Position numbers and translations under genes: made by a program | Shown here: positions 1 to 10,975 of the stretch, piece by piece | Layout: every line of letters starts with the position of its first letter | How positions within the stretch are numbered: position 1 is the stretch's first letter | Source: Gigaspora margarita | Taxonomy: Eukaryota; Glomeromycota; Glomeromycetes; Diversisporales; Gigasporaceae | Assembly (NCBI GenBank): GCA_009809945.1 | Contig: WTPW01000583.1 | Coordinates: forward strand, 153,019-217,018 | DNA length: 64,000 nt | Reading direction: 5' to 3' | The notes under the pieces: generated by a model | The model's database searches: none | Told to the model about the DNA's origin: nothing | Seen by the model: the letters and a program-made list of their open reading frames with translations, nothing else

Positions 1-905
1 CGATGAAAATTTTTTTATTTGAATTCTATGGATCCATAGAATTCAAATAAAAAAATTTTAATCGAATTTGTTCAGGTGGTTGTAGAGATATCTTTGATCA
101 AAGTTTTAGAGAAATTCAAAACGCGTATCACATGACAGATACGTTTAAATTTTTTGACAAAACTTTGATCAAGGATATCTCTGCAACCACCTGATCAAAT
201 TTGATGAAATTTTTTTTTTATTTGAATTCTATGGATCCATAGAATTCAAATAAAAAAATTTTCATCGGTTTTGATTAGGTGGTTGCTAAGTTACCTTCGC
301 TCAAAGTTTTAGAAAAATTTGGCACAGCTTGTATTTTGATAGACGTTTTGATTTTTTTCTAATACTTTGAGCGAAGGTATACCAACAACCACCTGATCAA
401 ATTCGATGAAAATTTTTTTATTTGAATTCTATGAATCCATAGAATTCAAATAAAAAAATTCATTGACTTAGGTTAGGTGGTTGATAAGTTACCTTCGCTC
501 AGAGTTTTAGAAAAATTTGGCGCAGCTTGTATTTTAATAGATGTTTTGATTTTTTTTCTAAAACTTTGAGCGAAGGTAACTTAGCAACCACCTAACAAAT
601 TCGATGAAATTTTTTTATTTGAATTCTATGGAATCATGAATTTAAATAAAAAAATTTTCATCGGATTTAGTTAGGTGGTTGCTAAGTTACCTTCACTCAA
701 AGTTTTAGAAAAATTTGGTGCAGCTTGTATTAGACGTTTTGATTTTTTTCTAAAATTTTGAGCGAAGATATCTTAGCAACCACTTGACCAGATTCTATAA
801 TTTTTTTTATTTGAATTCTATGGATCTATAGAATTCAAATAAAAAATATTTCATTGAACTTGATAAAGTGGTTGCTTAGATATCTTTGCTTAAAGTTAAG
901 ATTAT
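1..905. repeat. Array of alternating palindromes (left end cut by the window)
   Basis: Two palindromes alternate about four times. One centres on GAATTCTATGGATCCATAG and extends outward through T/A runs (a near-perfect copy lies at about 6-58, another at 202-263). The other is built from GGTGGTTGCTAAGTTACC and CTTCGCTCAAAGTTTTAG, returns as CTTTGAGCGAAGGTA and ends in CAACCACC. The copies differ by scattered substitutions. The same units fill the TIR element at 11890-12949, so this may be the interior of a related element whose left end lies outside the window. No coding capacity is visible. Confidence 0.85.
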
Positions 906-1080
906 CATATCGAATTTTACATATTAAACGCGGGTTTTATATTTTAAAAGCGGGTTTTACATATTGTATTTATTAAAACACGGGTTTTACACATTCAAAA
1001 GCAGATTTACATTTTTTACACATGATTAACACGGATTTCACCTAATTTAGCTAATCAACGCGGGTTTTACTAGCTAGCAA
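906..1080. repeat. Degenerate short repeat CGCGGGTTTTAC
   Basis: At least five variants of CGCGGGTTTTAC (some as CACGGGTTTTAC or GCGGGTTTTA) occur with irregular AT spacers. One related copy (ACGCAGGTTTCACC) lies just past the CAGGGG element near 2525. The variants differ mainly at the CpG and C positions. Function is unknown. Confidence 0.6.
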
Positions 1081-1088
1081 AACTCATA

Positions 1089-2510
1089 CAGGGGGGGTCC
1101 CCTAAATTCCGGGTCGGGATACGTCGGAGCAGTGCTTAAAATTCAAATCGAAAGTTATGTTCTCAAAAAAGCATAATTTAAATTTTTATTGTTCTCAAAA
1201 AATTTGTTAGTGTTCATTATATATTAAATATATTGAACATTAATTTTTAAAGAATGCTCATGTTTATATTAGCTTCAAACAATATTGATATATGTTATTT
1301 ATTATTTACAACAAAATTAATTCAAATTAATAAAATCAATAATATAATAATTAATTATATGATCAAGTTTGCGCTATTCTTGGTATGCTAATTGAAAATT
1401 AAGCTTTTCTTATACTGCACTTATTCACTTGTAGTTTAACATACAGTAAATTAAAGTTATATCTAACTTTTAATAATAAAATAAGTAGATTATAAATAAA
1501 TAACTTATATTTGATAGTTTAATAAAGTAAATAAAATAATTTTTAATAAAGAAATTATTTTTAATAGAATAATAACTTATTTGAAATAAATTCTATACTT
1601 ACAATTCATATACTAAGTTATGCTTATCTATTAATAATTTTTTAAACTTTGTATATGTTTCTTTGTATTTTTTCAACATAATACAATGTATTATATAATA
1701 ATAATTTTGTTAAAACTTCAAGTGCTTTTTGTATTTGCTCATAGTAAAACAAGCCTTTCTATAATATTTTACTAATGCTACTATTGGTTAATGCAATAAA
1801 TTAGAATCCAATTACTTTGTTATTTAACTATTTAAACTTTGTACTAACAAATACTTTGTGTCTTTTTTATTTGCTTAGTATTAGCATATAATTTGACCCA
1901 AATTATCTATATATAAATCTATACAATAATGATACTCTCAATATAAAAAAACACACTGCATGGATAATGAATGTTTATGTTAAAAATCTTTAAAGGCTAT
2001 TTTCTTAAATATTTATTTGTACCCATATTGTAAAACTTTAAACATATGTGCTACATATAGTACATATATATGTACAGAATTTGTTATGATCAAATTACAT
2101 TATCAAATTGATAAACATTTTATATAATTTATTGTTCTCATTAGTAAATCTAAAACATAAAAATTTTATAAATGTTCTCTTTGAGAACATTTCAAGAAGA
2201 TAAAATGTTCTCAAATAAGAGAACCTTTTTTTAAATATTAATGTTCTCAAAAAAACTCAAATGTTCATTGAGAACCATGAGAACATTGAATTTTAAACAC
2301 TGCATCAGAGTGCATCGGAATCAAGGTCGACTAGATCAGAATTGATTAATTTTGCCCCAAGATCATAAAAAATTTTACTAATAAATCATATCCATTCATT
2401 AAGAAAAAAGTGCCCAGCAGATAATTTTGCTACAGAACCTGCTAACAATTAGGGCTAAACGCCAGCCTAGATCTGACGCATCCAACCCAGAAATTTGGGG
2501 ATAGCCCTGT
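1089..2510. mobile_element. CAGGGG-type inverted-repeat element, copy 1, split by an insertion
   Basis: The left end CAGGGGGGGTCCCCTAAATT and right end AATTTGGGGATAGCCCTG are imperfect inverted repeats. Related copies of about 225-235 bp lie at 17152-17376 and 29461-29694. Here the element is about 1.4 kb because a hAT-like element (1130-2302) sits inside it. The remaining internal sequence (2303-2480) matches the other copies, including CCAAGATCAT and AACCTGCTA blocks. No transposase is present, so it is a non-autonomous element; the superfamily is not clear because no target duplication is convincing. Confidence 0.7.
1130..2302. mobile_element. hAT-like non-autonomous element, 1,173 bp
   Basis: The ends are CAGTGCTTAAAATTCAA and its inverted counterpart TTGAATTTTAAACACTG, followed inside by GTTCTC-rich subterminal repeats (TGTTCTCAAA, GAGAACATT). 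A short relative with the same ends lies at 25041-25260 with an exact 8-bp duplication. Here the flanking octamers are CGTCGGAG and CATCAGAG, matching at 6 of 8, with both differences G to A. CAGTG-type ends plus 8-bp duplications are typical of hAT. The interior is AT-rich with no long ORF. Confidence 0.75.
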
Positions 2511-5225
2511 AAAAATCAGCTAGCAACGCAGGTTTCACCCTGTCATAAAATAATTATGGGTTCTAATTTACGTAACTTGGTATAGATAATTTGATAGAGA
2601 TATTTGCCAGAGTAGCTAGGGTATATTTGACAATTTAGTTTGGTCCTTAATTACAAAGTTTATTAAATTTTTACTTTTTTTAAAGCACCGTTCACTTATA
2701 AATTTTATTTTTGTAAAGAAACAAAGAAAGTAAAAATTTACATTTTATTTTGTTAATTTATTGCTTTAATAATAATATGAAATTCCTGAAGATTTATAAG
2801 TAAAAGTTAAGTTATTCACATTTATTAAACAAAAATTGCGAAAGGAATAATATAATATAATTTAAAAATCTTTTTTTACACTAGTATATAACATGTGAAA
2901 CATGGGTGTAAGTTATAATAGAAATTATGTTAAAGAAAGGTTAAGAGTAGAGGTTTGAGTAAAGCACCGATATATTGGAAAGTTTTGTACTGTAAAATAA
3001 GGTGTGAGTGTTATTGTATGATTATTAATCAGTGAACAAGCACTATGTATTTTAATAAAATGAATATATTATTATTACTTAATAGTGAAGATGTATAAAG
3101 TGCCACCAAAAAGAATTCTAAATTTAATTTTCATCTTCTGGACTTGGCGAATGATTTGTGTGAAAGAATTTAACATTAAAGAATTTAATATTTGTAAGAA
3201 CTGCCATTTACAAGCATACAAACAGAGTTTTAATCACTTTTAAGAGATTTGCATGTCGAATCAGTAGCATAGAAAATTTTAGGATGAATAAAAAACATTC
3301 ATTTTGTCAATTATCCTTTTTTAATGAAAGGAATTTTATTTTTTTAAATTGTGAACTTACATTATTATAGAACAAAACATTTAATATGCTTTGAAATTAC
3401 ATTATTTAATAAAGAATTGTACAAATCACTCTTGTTATAGTGATTTGCTCAATTAGTAAAAAGTTTTAAATTTCATTATATTTTAATAATTCACTGTATC
3501 AAAAGAACTTATATATACTGGTTTTGAACAACTCTACTTATCGAGGTTTAATCCATTTTATTAAGTGAATACAGTAAATTCTTAATCATTCTAAGTTAAT
3601 TTTGAATCCATTTATTGCGATTTGAAATTATGTGAAACCTACAAAAAAGAAATCAATAACATTATTTCTGATAATGCAACTATATTTATATAAAGACTTA
3701 CTTTTTTTTTAAAAAAAAAACTTTTCTAATGATTAAAACTTTATCCTGAAACATTCTTTGAATGTAATTGAATTCAATTAATTTGATCAAAAAATTGCTC
3801 AAACTTTTATCTCTCATCTAACTTTTGTTGTAGTGATTAAAAAAGCACAAATAATTCACTAATCAGCATTTATTGGATATTATTTATAGTAAAAATTTCA
3901 AGATTGCAACTTTTAATTTAAAAAGTTACAAGGGGAGGCTACTTATTATTTTGACTGTATGATAAAATTCATATAAAAATATACTATCTAATTGTGGAAA
4001 CATAACTATTATTGGGACTGATATGAGAGCAAATCAAAATTTATTGATAAAAATACCAGGAATATAGTTATGTTTGCATAATGGAGCATATAGCTAACTA
4101 CTATTTTAAATGGTGTTAGGAGCGGACCAAAGTCCTGTGACAATTGAATCCTACGTAAGACCAAAAGAGCTGCTGGCAGAAACATGACCTTGTGATCAAA
4201 GTTCATAACACATGTGACCCATATAACTGTGCCATATAAAAAAAAACTTACTGTACCCAGTACTGTGTAGAGTTTCCATAGTCATATTCAAGCCCCATAC
4301 CCCAAGCCTCAATCTGAATGAAAGCTTTGCCATTAATCAGAAAGGAATTAGTAAGAAAAAGAAGATCAAAGAAAAATCAGATCAAGATCGTGATGGTTCT
4401 GGATCAATTTAATAATAATAAGGTGTCAAGAGAATAATTAAAGGAAATGTGCTCTTTGTTTACTGCATTAGTCTTAATAATAGAAAAATGCTAAAAAAAG
4501 GAAAAATCATTTAAATTGTGATTTTAAAAATTGATTTACCTATAAGCCCAATCAGTATAGTGTGAGGCAGTGTCATAATTTTCATGATAAAAATTAAAGA
4601 TGATAAAATTAAATGCATATGCTTATGATAGAAAATAGCCCAAATCTGTAATTAATTGAAAAAGTGAAAGAAAATGGCATGATGTTCTTTTATTCTTTTT
4701 TTTGAATTTCTTCTTTTTGTTTCTTTAAGAATTTTTATAAATAGATTAGAGAGATTGTCTTTGTAAAGTGTGCATCTACAATTGTAAAGTTCGAAGATAA
4801 TAAATAAAAAACTCACTTACCCACTGAGTTCAAGAATTTTCTTTATTTTCTTGTAAATTTTTCTCCTGTAACAAGCCTAATAAGCCTTACCTTGCCAAAT
4901 CATACCACCTCTCTTTATCAGACTTGTTACATGGTTTTGGGTGTCTTGAGTTTTTTGTTGTGGTGTGATTGTTTGTTCGTTTATATCACCCACCCAGTAT
5001 CTTTAACAATGGTGTTAGCAAAATCTTGTTTTTGATTGGCCATGTTAATGGGCTGTGCTAGTATAACAAGCTGCTATTGTAAGTATATCAGATTTGATAC
5101 TTGTATTACTTTGAGATAACTATTGTTGGCATGTGAACAAAAATTTTTATTTATTTCAGAAATAATATAATAACCCCATGTGCTGACCATTTTTATTTTT
5201 GCATAACTTAAAATTATTTCTTTTT
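2511..5225. other. Non-coding AT-rich stretch
   Basis: I see no gene. Short open frames (for example minus strand near 4009-4206) lack domains, splice partners or a biased composition. T-rich and A-rich runs are common. The sequence from 4930 to 5100 is slightly richer in GC but shows no recognizable motif. Confidence 0.6.
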
Positions 5226-5384
5226 GTTTTTTTTTTATTTTTATTTGTTCTTTTCTATATTTATCTTTGTTTTTATTACTATATTTATACTTATTATTAC
5301 ATTTTGTTTTTTTTTATTTTTATTTGTTCTTTTCTATATTTATCTTTGTTTTTATTACTATATTTATACTTATTATTACATTTT
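5226..5384. repeat. Tandem duplication, about 80 bp x 2
   Basis: A T-rich unit beginning with a G and a T run and ending in ATTATTACATTTT occurs twice head to tail (5226-5305 and 5306-5384). The copies appear identical except for one T in the leading homopolymer. The open frame across it encodes only Phe/Leu/Tyr-rich low complexity and is not a gene. Confidence 0.85.
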
Positions 5385-7547
5385 ATAATTATATCTGAAG
5401 TCTATTGTTGTAAATGATTGTCTTTAATTGTATATCTTGTTTCTGGAATTGTTAATTTTCATTACTATAAATGTCCATTGTCTATATTATATAATTGTCA
5501 AAGCACTAGACATGAAGGTAGCACTGAAGTTGTTCTATTTTACTCTATTACTCTTTCTTTGTTTCCAATTTTTGTGCTTCAGTTCTTTGCAGAATTAGGT
5601 TGCAAGTTCCAATGAAATTCTATTGAGAAAAAGACCTAGCCCTTGAAAATTGAATAGTATAAAATAAAAAAGTTATATCAAGGTCCTTTTGCCTCTGTAT
5701 AATTTCTACCAAAATTAATTTAGCCTTCTTTCTAATTAATTTTATAGTGATTATATGTGCAAGTAGAAAATAATTCTTCTTGTTCATCTTGCAAGAGATA
5801 AATTAAAATATTTGAGTATTATAAAGAGATATAATGGAAGGTTTAATACAAAGATTGTTTTAAGAGGGTTATTTTAAAATTAATTAGTTTCAAAAACAAT
5901 TCATTTTTGTTAGCTTTTATAAATAAGTAGAGTTGTGTATATTTTGAATTTTATATATTTAAAGGCTTGCTTTTTGCTTCATCTGTTTTTTTTCAGACTT
6001 CAATTATTTGAATATTTAAATAACAGCAAATATTTATTTAAAAAAACTTTATATTAGATAATATTGTTACTAAATTGTGAATACATCTTTATATAGGTGG
6101 TTACATTAATAGATTACAATTATTTTCTGAAAAACTCGATTGCCTTTCTTAATAAAATCGATTATATTATAAACACATCTTTACCTTTTTCTTAAACCTC
6201 TTATAAACATATTTTTCAAATAGTCTCATTACTGTGCACTATGCCTTAGATCAATTGGCTAATTGACCCACATATCAATTAATCTCCTAATTAAGTGATT
6301 GATTTCTTATTTTAATTAATTCTATAATTTGCTATCTTCAAATTCTAGGATCCTCTTTTTCTTAAATAATTTAAATAATCTCTTAACTTTTTGCAGTTGT
6401 GACAATTCATAGTCTAATATCACTATTTTTTTTGTTCAATATTACTGATAAATTTGGCTCTCTTATCTGATACTCTCCCAAACTAATAGTAACATTATAT
6501 GTATATAATATTATATAACAAAATAAAATCATATATTAATGTTCTGTTAATTTAGATCAATTTTGAATTGATATGTGCTACTTCTTACTAATAATGAAAT
6601 GACCCAGATCAATTTGTAATAAAGACATGTGACCATAGCAATGTAATAAACTACTGATAATAATTACATATTATATTAATAACAATAAAAATTGCAACAT
6701 TTTATCAATAATAATTATTAATAATTATATTGATAATTACATTGGTCTTTTTTATTGATATTTATAAAGATACTTTTTTATTGTTACATGTTTTATTTTT
6801 TTTATTCATTATATTTGAATCAATCTTTATCACTCTGTATTACATATTTTCTTTTTTAACACTTTATTGATTTACAAGAATATAGTTTCATGACTTGGAA
6901 ATTTATAATAATAAATATCTAAATATACTGAAAAATTCTAATCTTTAGTAGATATTTCAAAATTCAAGATAATATCTTTAAGATTCTTTGTATTATGTAA
7001 CAGAAGAACTGTTCATGTCTAAAGAAACAGAAATAACTTGGAGATACAAGTTGGTTATATAAAAATTTTATGAAATAATCTGTGCTACCTACTATGCTAA
7101 GTATACAGTTATAAAAAGACCTAGAAAAAGGTAAATTTATGTTTTTTTAAATAAAAAATTGTGATACCTATTTTTTTATTAGATTGGGTCATGCAAGCAC
7201 TGACCAAATTTCTGCTATTTCTAAAAAACAAATATGAATGTTATATTTAAGTGAGCATATATTAATTTATTTTTATTTGCTTTTATTTATTTATATACTA
7301 GCATGGCTTGTGTTGCTTATGCAATTCATATAAGTGCTCTAAATTTTATAATACTTACTGACTAAACATTAATAAATAAAACAATCAAGCTTATCATAAA
7401 GAGAAATAATTGATTAAATTTTAAATAATATGCATATTTCTAATAATTACACAAAAAAATACTTAATTGATAATTCATGAGTAAATAAGAACTTAACACT
7501 GGAATAATTTTTATAATAATAGTTTAATAAAAAATTAACTTTACTTA
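5385..7547. other. Non-coding AT-rich stretch
   Basis: No convincing ORF, splice pattern or repeat with recognizable ends was seen. AT content is very high and ATTAATAATTA-type low-complexity patches occur near 6650-6740. Confidence 0.55.
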
Positions 7548-7863
7548 CCATATGTGTCCAAAAATAAGCTATCTTTTTTAGGCAAAAATTACACAAAAAA
7601 TCATGGGATAACTTATTTTTAGATTTTTTAAATTTTTTGAAAATTGAAAAATGTACTAATAAAAAGTTGTCCAAGCACTACCAAATTTTTTACTATAGGT
7701 GTTTTTGATGTCCTGAACAAGTTTACTATGATACTTTTGAGGTTTACTTAGTAAAATTCAGACTTTTATATATAGCAACTGCTAATGGGTTTTTTAAGAA
7801 TTTTGAAAAAAATCAGAGGAGTAGCTTATTTTTAGGTAGTAGCTTATTTTCAGACATATACAG
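7548..7863. mobile_element. Small TIR element, 316 bp, TA target
   Basis: Left end CCATATGTGTCC then AAAAATAAGCTA; right end (reverse complement) CTGTATATGTCTG then AAAATAAGCTA. The element is flanked by TA on both sides, as expected for Tc1/mariner-type insertion. An internal hairpin (ATAAGCTATC near 7565 with GATAACTTAT near 7606) is present. It has no transposase. Confidence 0.6.
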
Positions 7864-8039
7864 TAGTCAGGAATGCTGATTTTAATATTTTATATGTGTT
7901 ACTATAGATTTTATTAATACAAATTCTCATTTATTTGTGGATTATCAATTAAATTATTTATATTTTATTGGTCTTTTTATTTGATTAATTGTTCCTATTA
8001 AGTTTATACTATTTAATTTTGCCTTTGAATATAAATTAT

Positions 8040-9410
8040 TAAAAAAATTTTTACTAATTTTTGCAGTACACACAGCATGTGGTTAAGCTTGAGTTATTTT
8101 GCATTGGAATTATTTAATTTCTACTATAAATTATAGCAAAAAATTTTTGTTATAAACTTAATCATTATCTTAATGATTACAGCTATAATTAAGTTGGTTT
8201 GGGTTGAAATAAGATTGATTCCTATATAGTTGAGTTGGTATGTATAATTTATTATCATTCTATCTTAAGTTACTGCAAAAAATTCTGTTAAAGAACTTTG
8301 CATTTTAGTAGCTAAAGTATATATATAATCTCTATTATTAAAAAAATCCAAGTACAAAACTTACTCAAAACATAATATATAGAGTTAGTTTATTACATGT
8401 TTTGATTAATTTGCATTAGAATTATTGTGATTTCTATATGATCAGAGATGATACTTTTTTTTGCGATGATATTTATCTATTTTCAAAATAAACAAATATC
8501 ATTGCAGAAAATCATTATCCATACATATAAATTACTATTTTACTGAAATTATTCACTATTCATTGATTGGAATTTACTAATCACCCATCTTTTCTACAAT
8601 TTTGATTGCCTGTGCTATATAAACAACATGTGATTGTCAAAGTTTTTATTTTAATTCTATGAAATTATAGAATTAAAATAAAATAAAAATTTTTGAACAG
8701 GTATATGTAGTATTATCTTCGCTCAAAGTGTTGGTATCTGTAAAAAAAGGTGCTGTGGTAAAATTTTTTTTAACTTTAAATTAATATTTTTCAACTACTA
8801 TACAAATTTGATAAAATTTTATTTTAATTCTACAAACCTTAGAATAAATAAAAAAATTTTTTATTGAATTTGTTCTGTAATTATCAAAAAATTTTTATTT
8901 AAATTTTAAAAATCAACTCTAAGATTTCATTTTTTTATAAACTTTAAATGAAGTTTACTTGATAACTACCAAGTCAAACTTATAAAATTTTTTATTTCAA
9001 TTCATCAAGTTTTAGAAAAAATTACTAAGTATAAAGTTATAGTTATTAAGAAACCATTGTTAAAAGGTAAGAAAAATCAAATTAATAAAAAGTTGGATAT
9101 AAATTAGTAAATGCCATTGGTTGCAGCATATGATTAAAGTTGAATTAGGTTGCATTAGAATTATTGTAATTTCTATTATGAGTTACTATAAATCTCTTTT
9201 ACATAATTACTTGCTAGCATGTATATAGTGATCAGGGTTAAATCAAAAATTATCATAATTCTATAATGACTTACTTTAAAAAATTTGTTGTAGAACATAC
9301 TTGTTATTCCATTTATCTTAATATATGGTTAAATGTCAAGTTAATTTGTATTGAAATTATTGTAATTTTATTTTTATTATAAAAAATTCATTACAAAACA
9401 GGACCCTGAA
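8040..9410. repeat. Dispersed repeat family D, cluster 1
   Basis: Degenerate units contain the ordered blocks CACAGCATGTGGTTAAG, GAGTTATTTTGCATTGGAAT, TTTCTATTATGAGTTACT and AAAAATTCTGTTA. Further clusters lie at 15950-16520, 18980-19440, 23340-23648 and inverted at 30000-30690. Units are about 110-150 bp but spacing is irregular. They look like an old satellite-like or transposon-derived family. Sequence at 8637-9010 also carries a remnant of the CTTCGCTCAAAG palindrome family. Confidence 0.6.
8447..8519. mobile_element. Micro-hairpin element, copy 1
   Basis: A 73-bp imperfect palindrome: GATGATACTTTTTTTTGC, GATGATATTTATCTATTTT, then AAAATAAACAAATATCATTG and GAAAATCATTATC. A second copy with the same design lies at 21124-21190. 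Confidence 0.55.
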
Positions 9411-10470
9411 TATATGCATAAAATGTTTGTAGTACACTTAGACTAAATTTTTTAAAATATTTATTATACAGTTACACAAATCTTATTTTTTTAATAACAA
9501 CTTAACTCAACCTTTGATGTACACTTAATTAATAATATCAAAAAAGATATGTCATACAGTTACTTATTGTGCAAGAATAGTTAGTCATACATAATATATA
9601 AATATAATATATATAACATACAAAATTTAATAAAAACTTGTAAAATCAATAATAGTGACAATATTTATTAATTGTATATAATTTAGTATCAACTTTATAC
9701 CTGTCTCTAAATTGATTCTAGAACAATATCAATATTGTTTGCTTAAGTATTACAATGATTGGTATGTACTGTATGGAGAATATATATGATTTAACTCAAT
9801 AGTTACTAGGAGATAAGTTTCTATTCTACTTGAATAAAGGTCTCTTTAGCACTATAATATAATATTGTTGCTTCACAAAAAGATATAACTTTTATGGATT
9901 ATAACATTGTATAAAATTGAATATTACCAATTTCAATTAATAGAAATTTTAAAACATAAATATAATTTATTAACTTTTATTTTTTTTAAAGTAATTTAAT
10001 TTTAAACATTTATTATATTTTCATCATACATTAATTTATTTTTAATTAAAACTATGTTGCACACTTAATTATAAATTTAAAATTATTATTTAAAGGTATA
10101 TTGTACACTTAAACTGTTGCTTTAATGTTTGTGTACACTTTATAATAAAATTTAAGTGTACACTTATATAAAGTTTAAAGACATTAGTATGCCACAGAGC
10201 AGCACGTGTAGCCAATCATGTGCCAAATTACTGTATTCAACAATTTGCCCAGTATTGGTATTATATGGTACTTGATGATCATGATTCATAGGACGTTATC
10301 AACTGACGTTTAATTAAATAAACATGTTTATATTGTAACACATGAAAAAATAACAAAAAATAATTTCATTATCATATGAGTTTGCCAGATAAAATGTTTC
10401 ATAGTTATGGTGTATCTGCACAGAATTTATAATTAATTAGCGCACAATTCCTCTAAAATTATTTTCACGA
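9411..10470. other. Non-coding stretch with repeated GTACACTTA motif
   Basis: GTACACTTA or a close variant occurs about six times between 9430 and 10165, in both orientations near 10120-10165 (GTGTACACTTT, AAGTGTACACTTA). This may be a decayed inverted-repeat element. No gene is visible. Confidence 0.45.
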
Positions 10471-10476
10471 CAGGAC

Positions 10477-10573
10477 ACTTACCCAGCATCACACAGAGTT
10501 ATAGTTAGCATTTGATTAGTTGAGGCTATACAATTTTAGTAGATTATCACCTAATGTGATGCTGAGTAAGTTG
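10477..10573. mobile_element. Short TIR element (about 95 bp), copy 1
   Basis: Left end CACTTACCCAGCATCACAC; right end reads GTGATGCTGAGTAAGTTG, its inverted match. A second copy with the same ends and size is at 40172-40262. No clear target duplication was found. Confidence 0.6.
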
Positions 10574-10975
10574 AAATAGCTTTCGGGGAATCATACCGTA
10601 ACCATAAATTTCTATTAAAAATATATATACATTCAAATTATTACTATAAATAAAAGATAGAAAAAATTTTTCAAATTATTAAATACGTGCACAAAAAGAT
10701 AGACCAAAAAATTTTTGTTATATAATTATTATAAACTGTTATAATATAAATTTAAGGCATTTTTAAATGACCACCAATAAGTATTGCTACCAAAAATCCA
10801 TTCAATATAAAATAAGATATAATGAAAATTTTTTCTTGTCCTAATATTTTGATGATGTAAATGGTTGACCATTAAGTAATTTATAAATTTTATGATTAAT
10901 GACTCAATTCTTACTATTTAATCAATCATAGTATATATGTTCCTTTTTGTTTTGTGGGTAATATTATTAATTAGG

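Noticed and set aside
5199-5417. 72-codon plus-strand frame
   Set aside because: Phe/Leu/Tyr low complexity produced by a tandem duplication of T-rich DNA.
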